The notes under the pieces: generated by a model
What the model was told of the DNA's origin: nothing
Seen by the model: the letters and a program-made list of their open reading frames with translations, nothing else
Databases searched by the model: none
NCBI RefSeq assembly: GCF_000220395.1
Contig: NW_004086151.1
Span: 1 to 37,017, forward strand
Source: Ichthyophthirius multifiliis
Lineage: Eukaryota; Ciliophora; Oligohymenophorea; Hymenostomatida
Direction of reading: 5' to 3'
DNA length: 37,017 nt
Shown: positions 22,590 through 35,500 of the stretch, one piece after another
How the letters are laid out: each line of letters opens with the position of its first letter
How positions within the stretch are numbered: the stretch's first letter is position 1
Program-made: the position numbers and the translations under genes

Positions 22590-23069
22590 AAAAATTAAAC
22601 AATTTTATTCTAATTATTTTGTTTTTCTTATCTTAATTCTACAGCTTTTATTATTTCATAAGCTTTTTATAATTATTCATAAATTTAAGGAGATTTCTGA
22701 TTTTATAATTTAATTTCTTTAAATTTTTGTTGTATTTTCACAAAACATTATTATTTATTAGACTAAAAGTATATCTAATCATGTCTTTATGATATTAATT
22801 ATATAATGAATTTTAACTTTATCTGATTATTATATTAGATTTTCTATATTATATTTTTTTTAAATATATAATAAATTAATATATAAAAACAATTTAAATT
22901 AAAATTTTCGTAAAATTTGGTCGTATTTTATATTATATTAACTTAATTAATCTTTATTGGGACTTTAGTCTTATAACTTTTAAAAGCTTACAATTTTTTA
23001 AATTTTTAAATATATTTGCTATTTTTTAATATTTTGATTTATTACCCTCAATTATCTAAAAAATTTCAT
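22590..23069 (-). CDS. Possible small gene with one intron (3' end unresolved)
   Basis: Minus-strand candidate. Exon 1 runs from ATG at 23069 to 22818 (84 codons, phase 0; MKFFRQLRVINQNIKKQQ, later QSPNKDQLSQYNIKYDQ). A 55-nt GTTAAA..TTTTAG intron (22763-22817) contains TGA in frame. The second exon is helical and polar, KIQQKFKEIKLQNQKSPQ and YEQLQKAYEIIKAVELRQ. The frame then stays open past the convergent neighbour's stop, so the true end is not visible; another intron or a chance open frame is possible. No family recognised. Support is compositional plus the consistent splice phase only. Confidence 0.38.
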
Positions 23070-23565
23070 ATTTTATTTTTTATTTACTATAATTCAAAAA
23101 TATTAGCTATGAAATATATAAAGACATAAAGTAATTCGACGTTCTTATTATTTTTGCATATTTCTTAAACAAATTACCTTTTAAATAGTTATATTTAAAA
23201 TAAAATAATCAATTAATTTATTTTTATAATTTATTTTTTTAAATTTATGGATATTAAAAAAATAGTTTACCAATTATTAAAATTCTATTAGTATTTTTTT
23301 TTTTTTCATAATGGTTAATATTTTTATATTGTATTTAAATATAATTTCCTGTATAATTTTCTTTACATAAACAATTTCTAACTTATTTTTTATATTTAAA
23401 TGGAATAATTCTCGTAAAATTTTTATATTTCTAATTCAAATTTAATATAATAACATACATGAAATCCTATATTATTAATTAATTAAAAACAAACATTTAA
23501 AATTTAAAATTTTATTTTTTAAAGGTGGTTATATACTAATAAAATTAAAATGGTAAGATTCTAAA

Positions 23566-23790
23566 TCAAAACATTATTATTTTTTCCAAATTATTAAGAA
23601 TATTTTTAAATTCTTTTAAAGAAGGAATTTCGTTTTCGGATTATTATTAATATTAGACTTATTTAATTTATTAACTTAAAAATTATTATTTATAGTTTTA
23701 TAAAATAAGATGTCTTATATTATTATGAAAATATGTTTTCTTCTGAAATATATATTTTTTAATTAAAAAGAAGTCTATCTAGTTTATCAT
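23566..23790 (-). CDS. Possible 74-residue ORF, perhaps a terminal exon
   Basis: Minus-strand frame of 75 codons from ATG at 23790 to TGA at 23566. Its C-terminal part is coding-like: QIKQVQYQQQSENEIP then SLKEFKNILNNLEKIIMF. The frame is also open upstream of the ATG, so it could be the last exon of a longer gene whose upstream exons I could not define. No motif recognised. Confidence 0.35.
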
Positions 23791-24580
23791 AAGTTAGTTT
23801 ACCAATTGATATTAAAAAGTATAATTAAAATGAAAAAAATTAAATTTATAAATACTATTAAATAATTACTAAAAAATAAAATCCTTATTAAAAATATATT
23901 TCAATTAATTACTAAATATTTAATTATATTTATTAAAAAAAAATTAAAAATTTGCCTTATAAAAAAAAAAAAATATATATATTTTTTATATAAATTAAGA
24001 TTATAAGTTTTTTTTATTTTTCATTTAATAAAATAAAAAATATAATTAAATTATTTTTATATTGTAAAAAAAGACAAATAAAATTAAAGTATTATATTTT
24101 TAAATTAATTTATTTTATAATAATAATTATATATTAAATAAATTAATAATATAAAAATTATAGAGAAATATAAAATTATTTTTTAAAAATATAATTAGTA
24201 TTATTTAATTTCATATTTTGCATATAAAATTATTTTATAAATTATATATTTATAATAATTAATATAAAATTAAAATTTAAAAATTAAACTCATATTATTA
24301 TTTATAGTTACTGTTTATGATTGATATTAAAACTCTAGACAAAATAAAAAAATCATGTTTCAAGCTAGGGTTAAATTTAAGTTTTATTTAAATCAAATAT
24401 TATACTTATATTTTATTTTACATTTGAATAAATATATTAAATAGATATATAATAATTAATTTATATTATTTAAAAATATTTAATATATATAATAATATAA
24501 TACAATTATGAATAATTAATATCTTATAAAATATAATATAAAATAAATACAAAATAATTATTTTTTATATAAATCTATAC
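23791..24580. other. Gene-free A/T-rich stretch
   Basis: About 790 bp with poly-A/T tracts and no convincing open frame of coding composition. One slightly G+C-richer island, around 24310-24380, does not fold by eye into a tRNA cloverleaf and lacks a T-loop consensus. It lies downstream of the large coiled-coil gene. Confidence 0.5.
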
Positions 24581-27500
24581 TCATTTTAAATTAATTTAAA
24601 ATTTATTTTTTTGCGAAAATTCTTTGACATTTTCATCTATAAACTCTTCAAATATAGCATCACTTAATTCCATTAATATTTCTACTTTCTCATCTTCAAT
24701 AAGGCTCCATTTAAAGTCATTTTCATATATCTAAATAAAAAAGTATGTTATAAAAAAATATATAAAAATAAAATACTTCAGTTAGTAACATTTTTGATAA
24801 TCTTTCTTCTCGAGCTAATTCAAAATATTCATTTTCTTCTTAATCTTTATCATTAATAACACCACATAGATAAGAAATCCATTCGATAATTTTTTTTTTA
24901 GCTTTTTCTAAAATTTAATCTAAATTTTAAGAATTAGGTTTTACCATAATTAAATTTTTTTCACTTTTGTTCCATTAATATGGTTCTCCTCCAATTAAAT
25001 AATAAGGTCTAAAAGAATTTAAGCTTTCATTAAATCCATCAAAAATAGCTTTATTATGTATGTGTTAGAATTCTTTTATTATTTTTTCTTTATTATTTTT
25101 GCCAATTCCCTAACAAAATAGTATTAAAAATGTAAAAATATTAAAATATTTACTATATATTATTATTCAAATTCAATAAACAATTCTTCAGACAACACAA
25201 AAGGAAGATTTTATAATTCTTTATTTTATTAAGTAAAAGTGTCATAACCATGAATTAATTTTAATCTTTTTTTAGGAGAAAATCCAAAACTAGTATTAAT
25301 ATTTAATAAAAACTCTTAAAGATATTTATCTTTTAAAAATTATATAATATATCAAATAATAAATAATATTCCTATTTACCTTAAGCATACTTATATAAAT
25401 TAATTATATATTATTCCACGGTATAAAGATTTGTAGATATTCCATATTATTCTGATTTATCTTTAGTAGATTAATTATTAAGTTATTCATCTATTCTTGA
25501 TTCTACATCAATATTCATTTACCATTTTTAATTTATTTCTTTTTTTTATATTTTCTTTTTTAATAAAAAAAAATATTATTTACCTTCTATTAGATTATTA
25601 TAACCTGCTATTTGTAATTTGGATTAATTATCCGCATATTATTTTTATATAATATTTTGTTTTTTTTATTCAGTAAGATCACTTAAATTTTCTTCTATTA
25701 ATAATATATTCTAATATTAAAATAATTAAAATTATAATTTATGTAATTATAAAACTTCTTTTGGATCAGAATAATTACTATTTAAATTTTCTTTATAATC
25801 TAAAATATTTTTATTTTATCTATTTTTTAAAAAAATAATTAAATTAAAATTTAATTTAATAATAATTAAATTATTGTTACTATTTTATAGGTGATGTTTT
25901 ATGTATTTAATCGTCTTTATTTAGCATCTTTTCATTTGCGTATCTTTAAATATCTTTACTATATTATTTATTGTCATTATTTTAGCTTTCTTATATATTT
26001 ACAATATCATCTTCTTCTCTTTAAACAATATTTTGGCTACTATTATTACATTATGAATATTATTTATTTTATTATAATTACAAATCTATTTATTAATAAG
26101 CATTTATATTCTCTAAATTAAACTATTCATATATTTTAATTTGATCAATTTAATTATTTTAATTATTAGCAATTAAACTCTTGAATAATATTGCGTCCTA
26201 ATAATCTTTCTATGTTTTTTAAATAAAATCAATAGCTAATTTTATATTTTTATTGTATTAATGCTTCATTAATTTTAATTCATTTAATTCTTCGTTTTCC
26301 CATTTATTAATTTCTTCAATATTTTGATTATATTATCTTGGAGATATATTTTTATTTTATAACATTTTATTCAATAAATCATACTTTATAAAAATATATA
26401 TAATACAAAAATTTATTTATTTTTAAATACTTGAATATTTTTCTTTTTATTTATTGCATGTCTTCTGAGATTTAAAATTTAATCAATTTATTAATTATTT
26501 TATAATTCCTTTAACTTTTTATCACTGAAAATTTTAAAAGAATCTCTATCCAATTATTTTTAATTTTCTAAGTTTTTGCTATTTTGATTATTATTTTCTA
26601 TTTAATTTAATTATTCTTTAAATTATATTTTTATAAATAAAAATATGTAAAATTACCTTTAGCAATATTTTAATAAGTTAAATATTTTTTGTTATTTATG
26701 TCAGAAGTTAATAACATATATAATTAATTTAAATCTTAAATACTATTATTTAATTGACATAACTCGTAGTTTTATTCAATTGAAGGCTCACATTCTTCTT
26801 TTTAAGATAATTTTTTATCTTCGTTTTATTAAAGTATAATATTTATGCACTTTTTCTCGTTAATCAATTAATTTTTATTTTATTCAGTTTTCATTTAGAT
26901 TTCATTTAAAAGCTCTTTTCTTTTTTAAGGATCAATTTAACTTATAGCATTATTTATTTCTTTTGAAATATTATTCCACTTTTAAATTTCTATCTATCTA
27001 AGTTAATTTAATACTTAATAAAAATCAGTTTTTTAATCACTAAAATTTATATTACTGTCTTATTTTTTTAATTTTCTCAATAAATAAATATTTATATAAA
27101 AAGTTAATACCTTTTTCATCTTGTTTATACTATTCAGATATTTCATCTATATTTTCAAATTTCAAATCTTATCGGTTAGTAATTTAAAGATATTTTTATT
27201 ATTAATTTTATGTTATTTAAATTTGATTCTTACTTTATGAAATATTTGAAATATTAATAATTTTTTCTTATTCATTTTGATTATTATTACTTCGGTAATG
27301 CACTTCTATTAGATTGCTTATAAATAGAATTTTAATAATTTTCTAGTATAATATCCTTTCCAAACTTTTTAAATTTTAACAATTTATTAGTTAATGTGTT
27401 ATTCTTGTTTTTATTTATTAATAGTTTATTATTCTTGAAGTTTATTCAAAATAATTTATTTCATTTTTTTATTAATCTGAATATTCTATATTTTATTTTA

Positions 27501-28956
27501 TCCACATTTATTAATTTTTTTAAATTATTATATGTAGCAATTTTCATTATTTATTTATAATTTTTCTAAATCTAATTCTTTGGATTAATGGTTTTAGCTC
27601 TAATTCATTAATTTTTTATATTCCTCATATAAAACTGAAAAATCATCTAAGTTTATATTTTTCTAATTATGTCTTATATTAGTAGTTGCTATATTTTAAG
27701 TTTTGATTGCATTATAACTTTTAATTTTGCATTTTTTCTTAGTTTATTATTTAATTGATAATTATAAATTCGAAATATTATTTTAGATTTTTCTCTATTA
27801 TTTTGTTTTCTCATGTAACCGAGTAATGCTTTATTTTTATAATTTATTTTATTTTTATTGAATAAATAGTCTAATTTAATCTAATTTTTCTTGACTTTTA
27901 CTTTTTTACTTCTCTTATAGTTACTATTATTACTATTTTTAACTCTATTCCTTTAATTTCACTTTACTTTCTAAAATAAAATATATTTATATAAAATATT
28001 GTATTATATTTTTTAAAATTTACTTCTAATTGTTTAATTTATATACAAATCACTAAATATATCAACTCCGATTTTTTATCTCCTGCTTTTTTAATCCCTA
28101 TAATTAAATGTATTAATTTGTAAAACTAAAAAAATTATTGCATTTTTACATTTTCTATATTGGACTAGAAGTTATTTTTGCTTTTTATTTTTTTGCCTTC
28201 GAATAGCTTTAATTCTATCCCCATACATAATTATGGCTTAAAGAGTTATTTTTATAAAGAGAATATATTGAATTTAATTATCTAATTTATTTATTTATAA
28301 AATTTAGTTTTAATTTTTTCTAGTCATTTAATAAAAATTTTTGAAATTATTTTTTATTATCATCAAATATATTTTTTTATTGACCAGATTTACTTATTTA
28401 TTTATTTTAATTTAAATTATTGTCTGTTTGCTTTTTATTTATTAATAAGGAATATTTTTATGATTTTTCTTTAAATTCGGTTATTAACAAATAATGTTTA
28501 GATTGCTGTTTTCATGTTTTATAGTATTATTATTTACTTATTTATTGTTTTGTTTAACTGCTTATTATTTTAATTTATAATATGAGATTCATTATCATTA
28601 TATGTTTAATTATTTTCCTTATTTATCATTTTTTAATGATTAATTTGCTATATATTCAATATTTTATAAAGTTTTTTTTGTTGACATAATAAACCTTTTT
28701 TCTCATTTACTTATTAAGTCTATAATTAGCATTATTCAGATAATTTTAACGGAGAATTTAAAGAATAAAACTACTAATATTTTTTTTTTTTTTATGAACT
28801 TATTTAATCTTCATGCGATGTACTCATAGTTTGATAATATTTTTTTAGCAATTATCTCTTTTCTATTACTAAGGGATATTTTTTAATATTATTAGAACTG
28901 CGAAAATCAAACACTTATTAGTTTAAAGATAAGTTTATTTTTTTGCCTGAAAACAT
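24581..28956 (-). CDS. Large coiled-coil protein with IQ-like motif and conserved C-terminal region
   Basis: Minus-strand gene with many short introns. Phase-checked ones: 24731-24776, 25110-25153, 25330-25379, 25539-25583, 25820-25880, 26384-26430, 26616-26656 and 27059-27110. The resolved 3' part encodes long Gln/Asn/Lys/Glu coiled coils (e.g. DQKTDFYQVLNQLRQIEIQK, LNQIENNNQNSKNLENQKQ). It ends in an ordered region with HNKAIFDGFNESLNSFRPYY, IIEWISYLCGVINDK and VEILMELSDAIFEEFIDENV, reminiscent of C-terminal domains of large ciliate and centrosomal coiled-coil proteins. Near 27335-27378 a calmodulin-type IQ motif, IQKVWKGYYTRKLL, is present. The 5' third (about 27400-28956, start MFSGKKINLSLNQQ) shows coding composition but its joints are not fully resolved, probably from introns plus homopolymer errors. 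A cytoskeletal or basal-body role is inferred. Confidence 0.74.
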
Positions 28957-29232
28957 TTTTTTTTTTTAATATAAATATTTTTTTCAAATGACTTTTATGT
29001 TTAATTTTTTAAAAATTAAATAAAAAAAAAATTGTTATTTAATTTTCATTATTATTTGATAATTTTTTTTATATAAAACTTAAAAATAATTATGTTATAA
29101 ATATAGTATAAAAAAATCAATTTTAACAATAAATTTTATAAAAAATAATTAAATAAAAGAATAAAAAATTTAAATTTTATATTTTATATTTTAGTATGTT
29201 TTTTATTTTTTATAAAACGTAAATTTAATTTT

Positions 29233-30662
29233 TCAAATGTAATAAGACTTATTTGTAAATATTAAATTATTTTTATACAAATTTTTTTATCCTAAATCTT
29301 AAATTATGTTGTTTAAACTTTCATTTTATTACTACAAAAAATAAATTATTTTAAAAATAAATAAATTAGTTACCTAATCTTAGTTACTTTAATATGTTTT
29401 TGCCTTTAAATATATATTATAGAAATCGTTATTTTTTTTAGGTGGGAATAAACAATTTTAGCTATTAGTTATTTAATTTTTAAAAACTGTATTTTAAGTA
29501 AAATATTGCTTTAATTATTATATGAGGAAGTTATTTATTTATTACTTTAATAATTATTGCTATTATAAAATTATTTTTAATGAGATTTATTATTATTTTT
29601 TTCTAATTTTTAATTTTTTATTTATATTCAGTTTATGTTTCTTAATCTATCTTTACAATATCATTTTTCTTTTTTTCTTTTTATATTTCATTTATTAAAT
29701 CAGTTTATTAGTTTTTTTCTTTATTCATAAATAAAATGACATCTCTATAACTATCATTTTTTTAGCATTCTAATTCATTTTTTTATAGTAATTAGTTTAT
29801 TTCTTATTCATATTTTTAAGTAATTTTTTAAATTTCTTTCTATTAGTTTTCATTTTTTAATGATAATTCATTTGCTTCCTTTTTTTTTAATTTATTTTAT
29901 GAAATATTTAAAAAAAAAATACTTCTATTCTATTATTAAGGTTTGTGTTTAATTAAACATTTAATTATAAAAGCCCTTTTAAATTGTTTTCAAGTTAATT
30001 ATTTTTTTACTGTAATTTAGGTATTTCATCACTTAATTTCATTTAATTTAAATTAAATTCAGCAGTAATAAGTTATTTTTTTAAATTTTAAATTTAAATT
30101 TTTTATTCACCAATTAATTATTTTAGCTAAATGTTTTCATTGTTCACTTATTTTATATAACTATCTGTTACTTTTGAGTAAAATTTATTGTTTGTTTATT
30201 ACCTTTATGATTAATATTGAATTTTCGTTTATTCTTATAACTTATTTATTAATTATGCTTATTCTTCTATTTATTTTATTAAAGAACTGTTTGTAAAATT
30301 ATTTAGTATCATATCCTTTAGAAGATTTTTAAATTTAAATATTTTTTTTATATTAATACATTAACTTTTTTCTATAACTCTTAATTTTGAATATTTTTTA
30401 ATTTAATTGTTGGATTAAATCGTTTATCTATTGTTAACAATTTTCTTAATTAAAATGGTTTAATCTTTTTAATTGTTCATCTTCGCTTATATTAAAATTA
30501 TTATTATTTACAACTATATTATGATAAAAATATAATTGAAAAATACAAAAAAATTATATTTATATTTATTTTTATTTTTTAAAAATTACATTTATTTTCA
30601 TCATTAAAATTTTAAATTTGTTTGGATTCAGGTTATATATTTAATTCTTATTTTTTTTCCAT
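29233..30662 (-). CDS. Coiled-coil protein, hypothetical
   Basis: Minus-strand gene from ATG at 30662 (MEKKQELNIQPESKQIQNFN) to TGA at 29233. Introns: 30514-30589 (76 nt), probably one starting GTTAATG near 30355, 29879-29922 (44 nt) and 29332-29373 (42 nt). The core is a long coiled coil: KIQIQNLKKQLITAEFNLNQ, PKLQQKNNQLENNLKGLLQL, IQKITQKYEQEINQLLQK. The tail is Asn/Ser/Gln-rich and ends NLIFTNKSYYI. The good frame requires one extra base at each of three A/T runs (30394-30399, 29596-29602, 29432-29439). No enzymatic motif. Together with the neighbouring gene it makes two adjacent coiled-coil genes on one strand with 276 bp between them. Confidence 0.66.
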
Positions 30663-31159
30663 GTTTTGTTAGTATTATTTGATAATTAAATAATATTCTT
30701 GTAAAAATATTTTAATAAAACTTAATATAATAAAATAAAAATATTTTTATATTTATTGTTTATATTTTTGATTTTAATAAATCTTAAATTATGAATTAAG
30801 TTTTTTTAATAAAATATTAATTTAAATCAAGTTCTTATTATAAAATATAAATAAAAAAAATTAAGATTATTTAAAAATGCTTAAAATTAAGAACAAATTC
30901 TGAGAATAAAATGTTTTTTTATATATTTATATTTTAAAAAATTTGTGTCCTTTAAATATACTAAAATCTATTTTATATATATTACTTTTTAACATTTTTT
31001 TTTTTCTGTATTTTTTTTTAAAAAGCCCAATCTACAAAAAAATATCCTAGAAAATGATTTTTTTTATTTGAGTTTTTTAAAATAATTTTTACACAATATA
31101 AAAAATAAACAGGCTAAAAAGCAATAAGTATATTCCAATTATTTTAATTTATCTAAAAT
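30663..31159. other. A/T-rich intergenic spacer
   Basis: About 500 bp between the coiled-coil gene's start and the degraded transporter's end. Open frames exist only by chance; no recognisable gene or motif. Confidence 0.45.
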
Positions 31160-32130
31160 TATTATTATTATTCTTTTGATTTTTTTTCATTAAATACTAT
31201 GCTTTCATCAGAATCTGGTAATATTTAACTTGAAACGTATTTTAAATATGCATTTGTAATTAAAAGATTTTATTTTGAATCATGGTAAATTATAATTATA
31301 GCTAAAATATTTATAACACAAGATTATAAAAATAAAAAATATATGCATATTCATATTATTCATTTGTTTAATCTTAAATAATTCCTATAAATAAAAGATT
31401 CAATAAAAAACTTATTATATTATAATTTAAGTAAAATTAAAAATGAAATAATTAAAAAACCTGTTTACAGCACCCGTAGTTCCCAGATTTTTTAATTTTA
31501 CAACTAAATTAATCAAAGGCCATAAAACACATTATAAAACTCCATATCCTAATCCAAAAGTACTTAAGCAAATAAAAACATAAGAATAAAAGCCATAATG
31601 GATTTATTTACATATATTAAAATAAAATAAAAATATATTAAAATAAATACATTCTAGTATAGTAAAAGCACCTTTATTTCCATACTTATCGCCTAAAAGA
31701 CTAAAAACTAACTGGAATAAAAATGTTTCCTATAATAAAAGGATATTATGAATATAAATTACTTGCATAATTTCTTTCTATATTAAATTTATTTATTAAA
31801 ATTTCTATTTTTTTATTTTTTTAAAAAAGCAAGATAATCTCGAAAAAAGAGGTTAATTTTTTTTTTATATCTTTAAATTGTATATTTTCATATTCAAATG
31901 GCTATTATTCATTTTCTTAATAATCTTTTATTTAATTAATTTAATATAATTACAGCAATAAAAGAAAAAAATTATACATATACTCCTATTAAAAGAAACT
32001 TCCCAAATTAATTAATTTTTATCATATACATAAAAATAAACAAAATTAGAAGTAAGCAAAGCAAAAATGGCCTAGAGCTGTTATAAATCCCATGCCAAAT
32101 AATAATTAATTTTTTAGCAACCATTTAATT
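31160..32130 (-). pseudogene. Fragmentary MFSD1-like major facilitator transporter
   Basis: Several minus-strand pieces resemble parts of an MFS transporter of the lysosomal MFSD1 type, in the right order. LLFGMGFITALGHFCFAYF (about 32040-32115) is a helix with a G-rich motif. FSLLGDKYGNKGAF (about 31665-31730) is the typical cytosolic loop. GLGYGVLQCVLWPLINLVV followed by LKNLGTTGAVNR (about 31460-31570) matches the LWP..LGT signature. A final helix INILAIIIIIYHDSK leads to an acidic tail LPDSDESIVFNEKKSK (about 31165-31290). The total is far short of the ~460 residues and 12 helices of MFSD1; the frames are hard to join and no start fits. It may be a decayed copy or a gene whose introns I failed to resolve. 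Type assignment is tentative. Confidence 0.42.
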
Positions 32131-32522
32131 TAAATTTTATTTAAATGAGATAAATGGAATTTCGTTAAAACTTCTTATAATTTTTATTATTACAATTTTT
32201 AAATTATGTTTAATAATTTTATAAAATACGTTTTTATTTTTATTTTTAATCTAAAATTGAAAATTATTAAGATAGACTTTTATAATTTTTTGATTTAAAA
32301 ATAAAATATTTTATTTGATTTTATATTTTCAACTTATTTTTTTTTAATAAAATCAAATAATATCAATATTAATAAAAGTTTATGCTTGAAATTTAATTTT
32401 AATATAATAATTTTATAAAATTAGTTTTAAAAACTTAATTAATATTTTCAAAAATTTTACTTGGTTATTATAGATTTCTATTTAAAAATATTTTTTTCAG
32501 ACATAACATATATAAATATAAT
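32131..32522. other. A/T-rich intergenic spacer with imperfect inverted repeats
   Basis: About 390 bp, 5' of the transporter fragment and 3' of the hydantoinase fusion. It contains TTTTATTTGATTTTAT-like arms around 32305-32360 that are partly self-complementary. They could act in transcript ends, but such pairing is common in sequence this A/T-rich. Confidence 0.4.
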
Positions 32523-35500
32523 TCATTCATAAAAAGATTTATATTAAAAATCAACTCCTAAACCCATTGCCTAAGGCCCTACTAACCTTAAGGCATCTTT
32601 AGTTTTAAATTTATCATCCGTTCTTATTGCAAAAGCAATAACTTTCTATCCATAACAAACATCTTCACTATGTATAACCTACCCTTTAAAATCATCTACT
32701 ATAGTAATAATATCCGGGGTCATAACACATGGTATTTATTCTTACTCATATTAACCACTACTATCATTATAAAAAATATTGTATGCCAACAAATATTCAT
32801 TTTTGTAAACAATTTTAAGTCTTTTTTAATGTATTTAATTATTTTCTGTATCATATTGCATTTATTTAATGATTAATTCGCCGAAATCATATCCATTTTA
32901 AACATTTCTTTTTGCATTAATAATTTTTCCTGAAATTAATACTTTTATTTTTTCATCTATTTCCTTAAAATCTTACTAAATAGTCTAAAGTACACTTTTT
33001 TACTTCATATTAATATTTTCATGTAGTACTTTTCCTATCTAAAAACATAACTAATATCCTTTAAAAAAATAATTTTCTTTAATGAATTGTTTATTTGAAG
33101 GATAAGAAGCCAAATTTCCAGCTAGGCCGAAATCCTCAAGTACCCATTTTCTCATTATTTATTCTAATTTTTCATATTCTTTTTCCCCTTTTTCATATAA
33201 ATTATCAATCAAAAATCTATTCTATTTCGAGTCTCCCAAGCATATAGGCAAAGCACTAACTCCATTTATAGAAGGCAAAGTCATTTTATATTCAGGAAAA
33301 GCTCTACACATTATATTGCAATCAAATAAGGGAATTCCTGTTGCCAAACTCAAAACTAAGCATGAAACTCCATTACAACCGCCTAATTCACTACAGGCAA
33401 TACCATTTATTTTTTCACCCGTGTATTTATTCAGACACTAGTATACTCCATATAGCTCTTGTATACTATTGCAATATTCTAAAGAAACTGAAGGAGCCCC
33501 GAAATGGCCTACAGTGCAAACCATATCAGTATCATTCATTGAAAGAGGGTCATATATATTAAAAGGAATATTATTTTACTAGTTAAATAAAAGTTTGCAT
33601 TATAATAAAGATTTTTCAATTGAGCCACCTCCTCCAGAACCTAAAACTGCACATCCCCAGGCTAAGTATTCAAAATCTTATTCATTGGAAAGGGTTAGTA
33701 CTGAATTTAAATATCCATGTGCTTGATTTTAATAAGGAGGTAAAGTAGGAGTTTTGAAAAGAATGTTTATTTTTTGAATACTAATTGGATTTTGGGTAAT
33801 ATTTTCTGGTGGTATCTTTTAAATAGAATTAAGAACAGGTTATTTAGGAGTATTTTTAAAAATCCAATCGAATCTTCCTTTGGCTTTTATATAGACACTT
33901 TTTGTATTAATTTAATTTGTATAAGCTTTTTTTGAAACAATAATTTCTACAATTTCTGGGTTTTAAGAAGAACCTTTTTCCTGTATCTTTTTGATTAATT
34001 ATTATTATAATTATTCTACTAATTCGAATTCTGTAGGTCCATCTGGTAATATATATATATCTTTTTCTATAACTTCTGTAATATCAGCCAGGCTGGCTCC
34101 GTATGCGTTCGCGACGGCTTAAAAATTAGCATTTTTAGATGGAATATCAACTATATTTAAAATATTATTGCTTTCTTTTTGTAAAAATTACGTATCTACT
34201 AAACATGAACCTCCTCCTACGAGAATTAATTGAGTTTGTTTGTTTTAGTTAATTAATGTTTCGATTTCTGAAAAAAGTTTTTGTGTAATTATTCGTTTGT
34301 GTTCTTTTAAAATATACTCTATTTCATTTTCGAATCCTAGTTCTTTTAAATATTCAAAAAAGTTCTCTTTTTCTGCTCCAGCTATATGAAAGTTTTTATT
34401 TTAATATAAAGCAAAATCTGTATTGCATAAAATTTTGTTTTTTTTGGAAAAGCAAACTGCGTCATCAGTTAGTCTAAATGCGATTGACTCATTTTTTATT
34501 TTTAATTCAGGAACCCCATTGCTATTTCTTTCAATTTCTACTATAGATCCTCCTCCTAAAGCTAATGTATGGACTAAAGGAGCCCTAAAATTTAATTATA
34601 TTCCATTTAATTATGTATATTTATTCGCTGTTAGGGGCATTCCATTATTCATGACAGAAATATCAGTTGAAGTTCCCCCTATATCTACAACAATAACATC
34701 TTTTTGGCATTAAAATAGCTCAGCACCGCCTTTAAGTGAATTTATTATTGAAGAAGAGAAAGTAAAAATGGGATTTTATAAAGCTTATTCTAAGTCCATT
34801 ACTGAACCATCATTATGGGAAATAAAAAGTGGTATTTAATCTAAATTAATTTCTTTTAAGGCTTTTTAATATGAATTAAAAGTATTAAAAGCCATGTTTT
34901 TTAGGCTTTAATTTATTATTGTTGCATTTTCCCTTTCCAAAATTCCTTCTCGTTTAGAAATTTAAGAAGATAAACTAAAAGAAACATTTTAATAATTTTT
35001 TTCTTGGAAATATTTTAAGAGAATTTCTTATGTTTTCTTTTCTTAAAAATCATTTAAAATACTAAAAGTACTTATAATAGCTATATTTTTAATTTAAGAA
35101 AGTATTATTTTTTCTCCACATTATATTATTTAACTTTCATTAAATTCTGTATATTGTTTTTCGCCGTCAAAATAATAACCCCCATCTAGTAAATAAGAAG
35201 GTCCTTAAATTCTTTCAACTAACTCCTAGTTCTAAAATGTACAGAAAGGAGGAAAATCGTATGTTTATTATCCACAAAGCCTTATTACGGAAACTTTTTA
35301 GAGAATTTCTGTAGTAGTACTATTTTTTTTTATAAAATAGCATTTATGAAATGAGTTGTTCCTATTGTTATTGATATAATTTCTTCAGAAGTTATGTTTT
35401 GAGTATTTTCCAAAGTACTTTTGATTGATTTAACTATTCCTTAAGTGGTATCTAGTGTTGTAAATTACTTACTTTTTTAGATTATTTCATTTTTTTAAAT

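Noticed and set aside
24310-24380. Possible tRNA in a slightly G+C-richer island
   Set aside because: No acceptor-stem pairing and no T-loop consensus could be found by eye.
25891-26121. Plus-strand hydrophobic ORF of 76 codons
   Set aside because: It is antisense to a phase-consistent exon (25881-26383) of the large minus-strand coiled-coil gene; the hydrophobicity is the mirror of Lys/Asn/Gln codons.
32670-34713. Three plus-strand ORFs opposite the hydantoinase fusion
   Set aside because: All are antisense to strongly conserved HyuA/DUF917 sequence.
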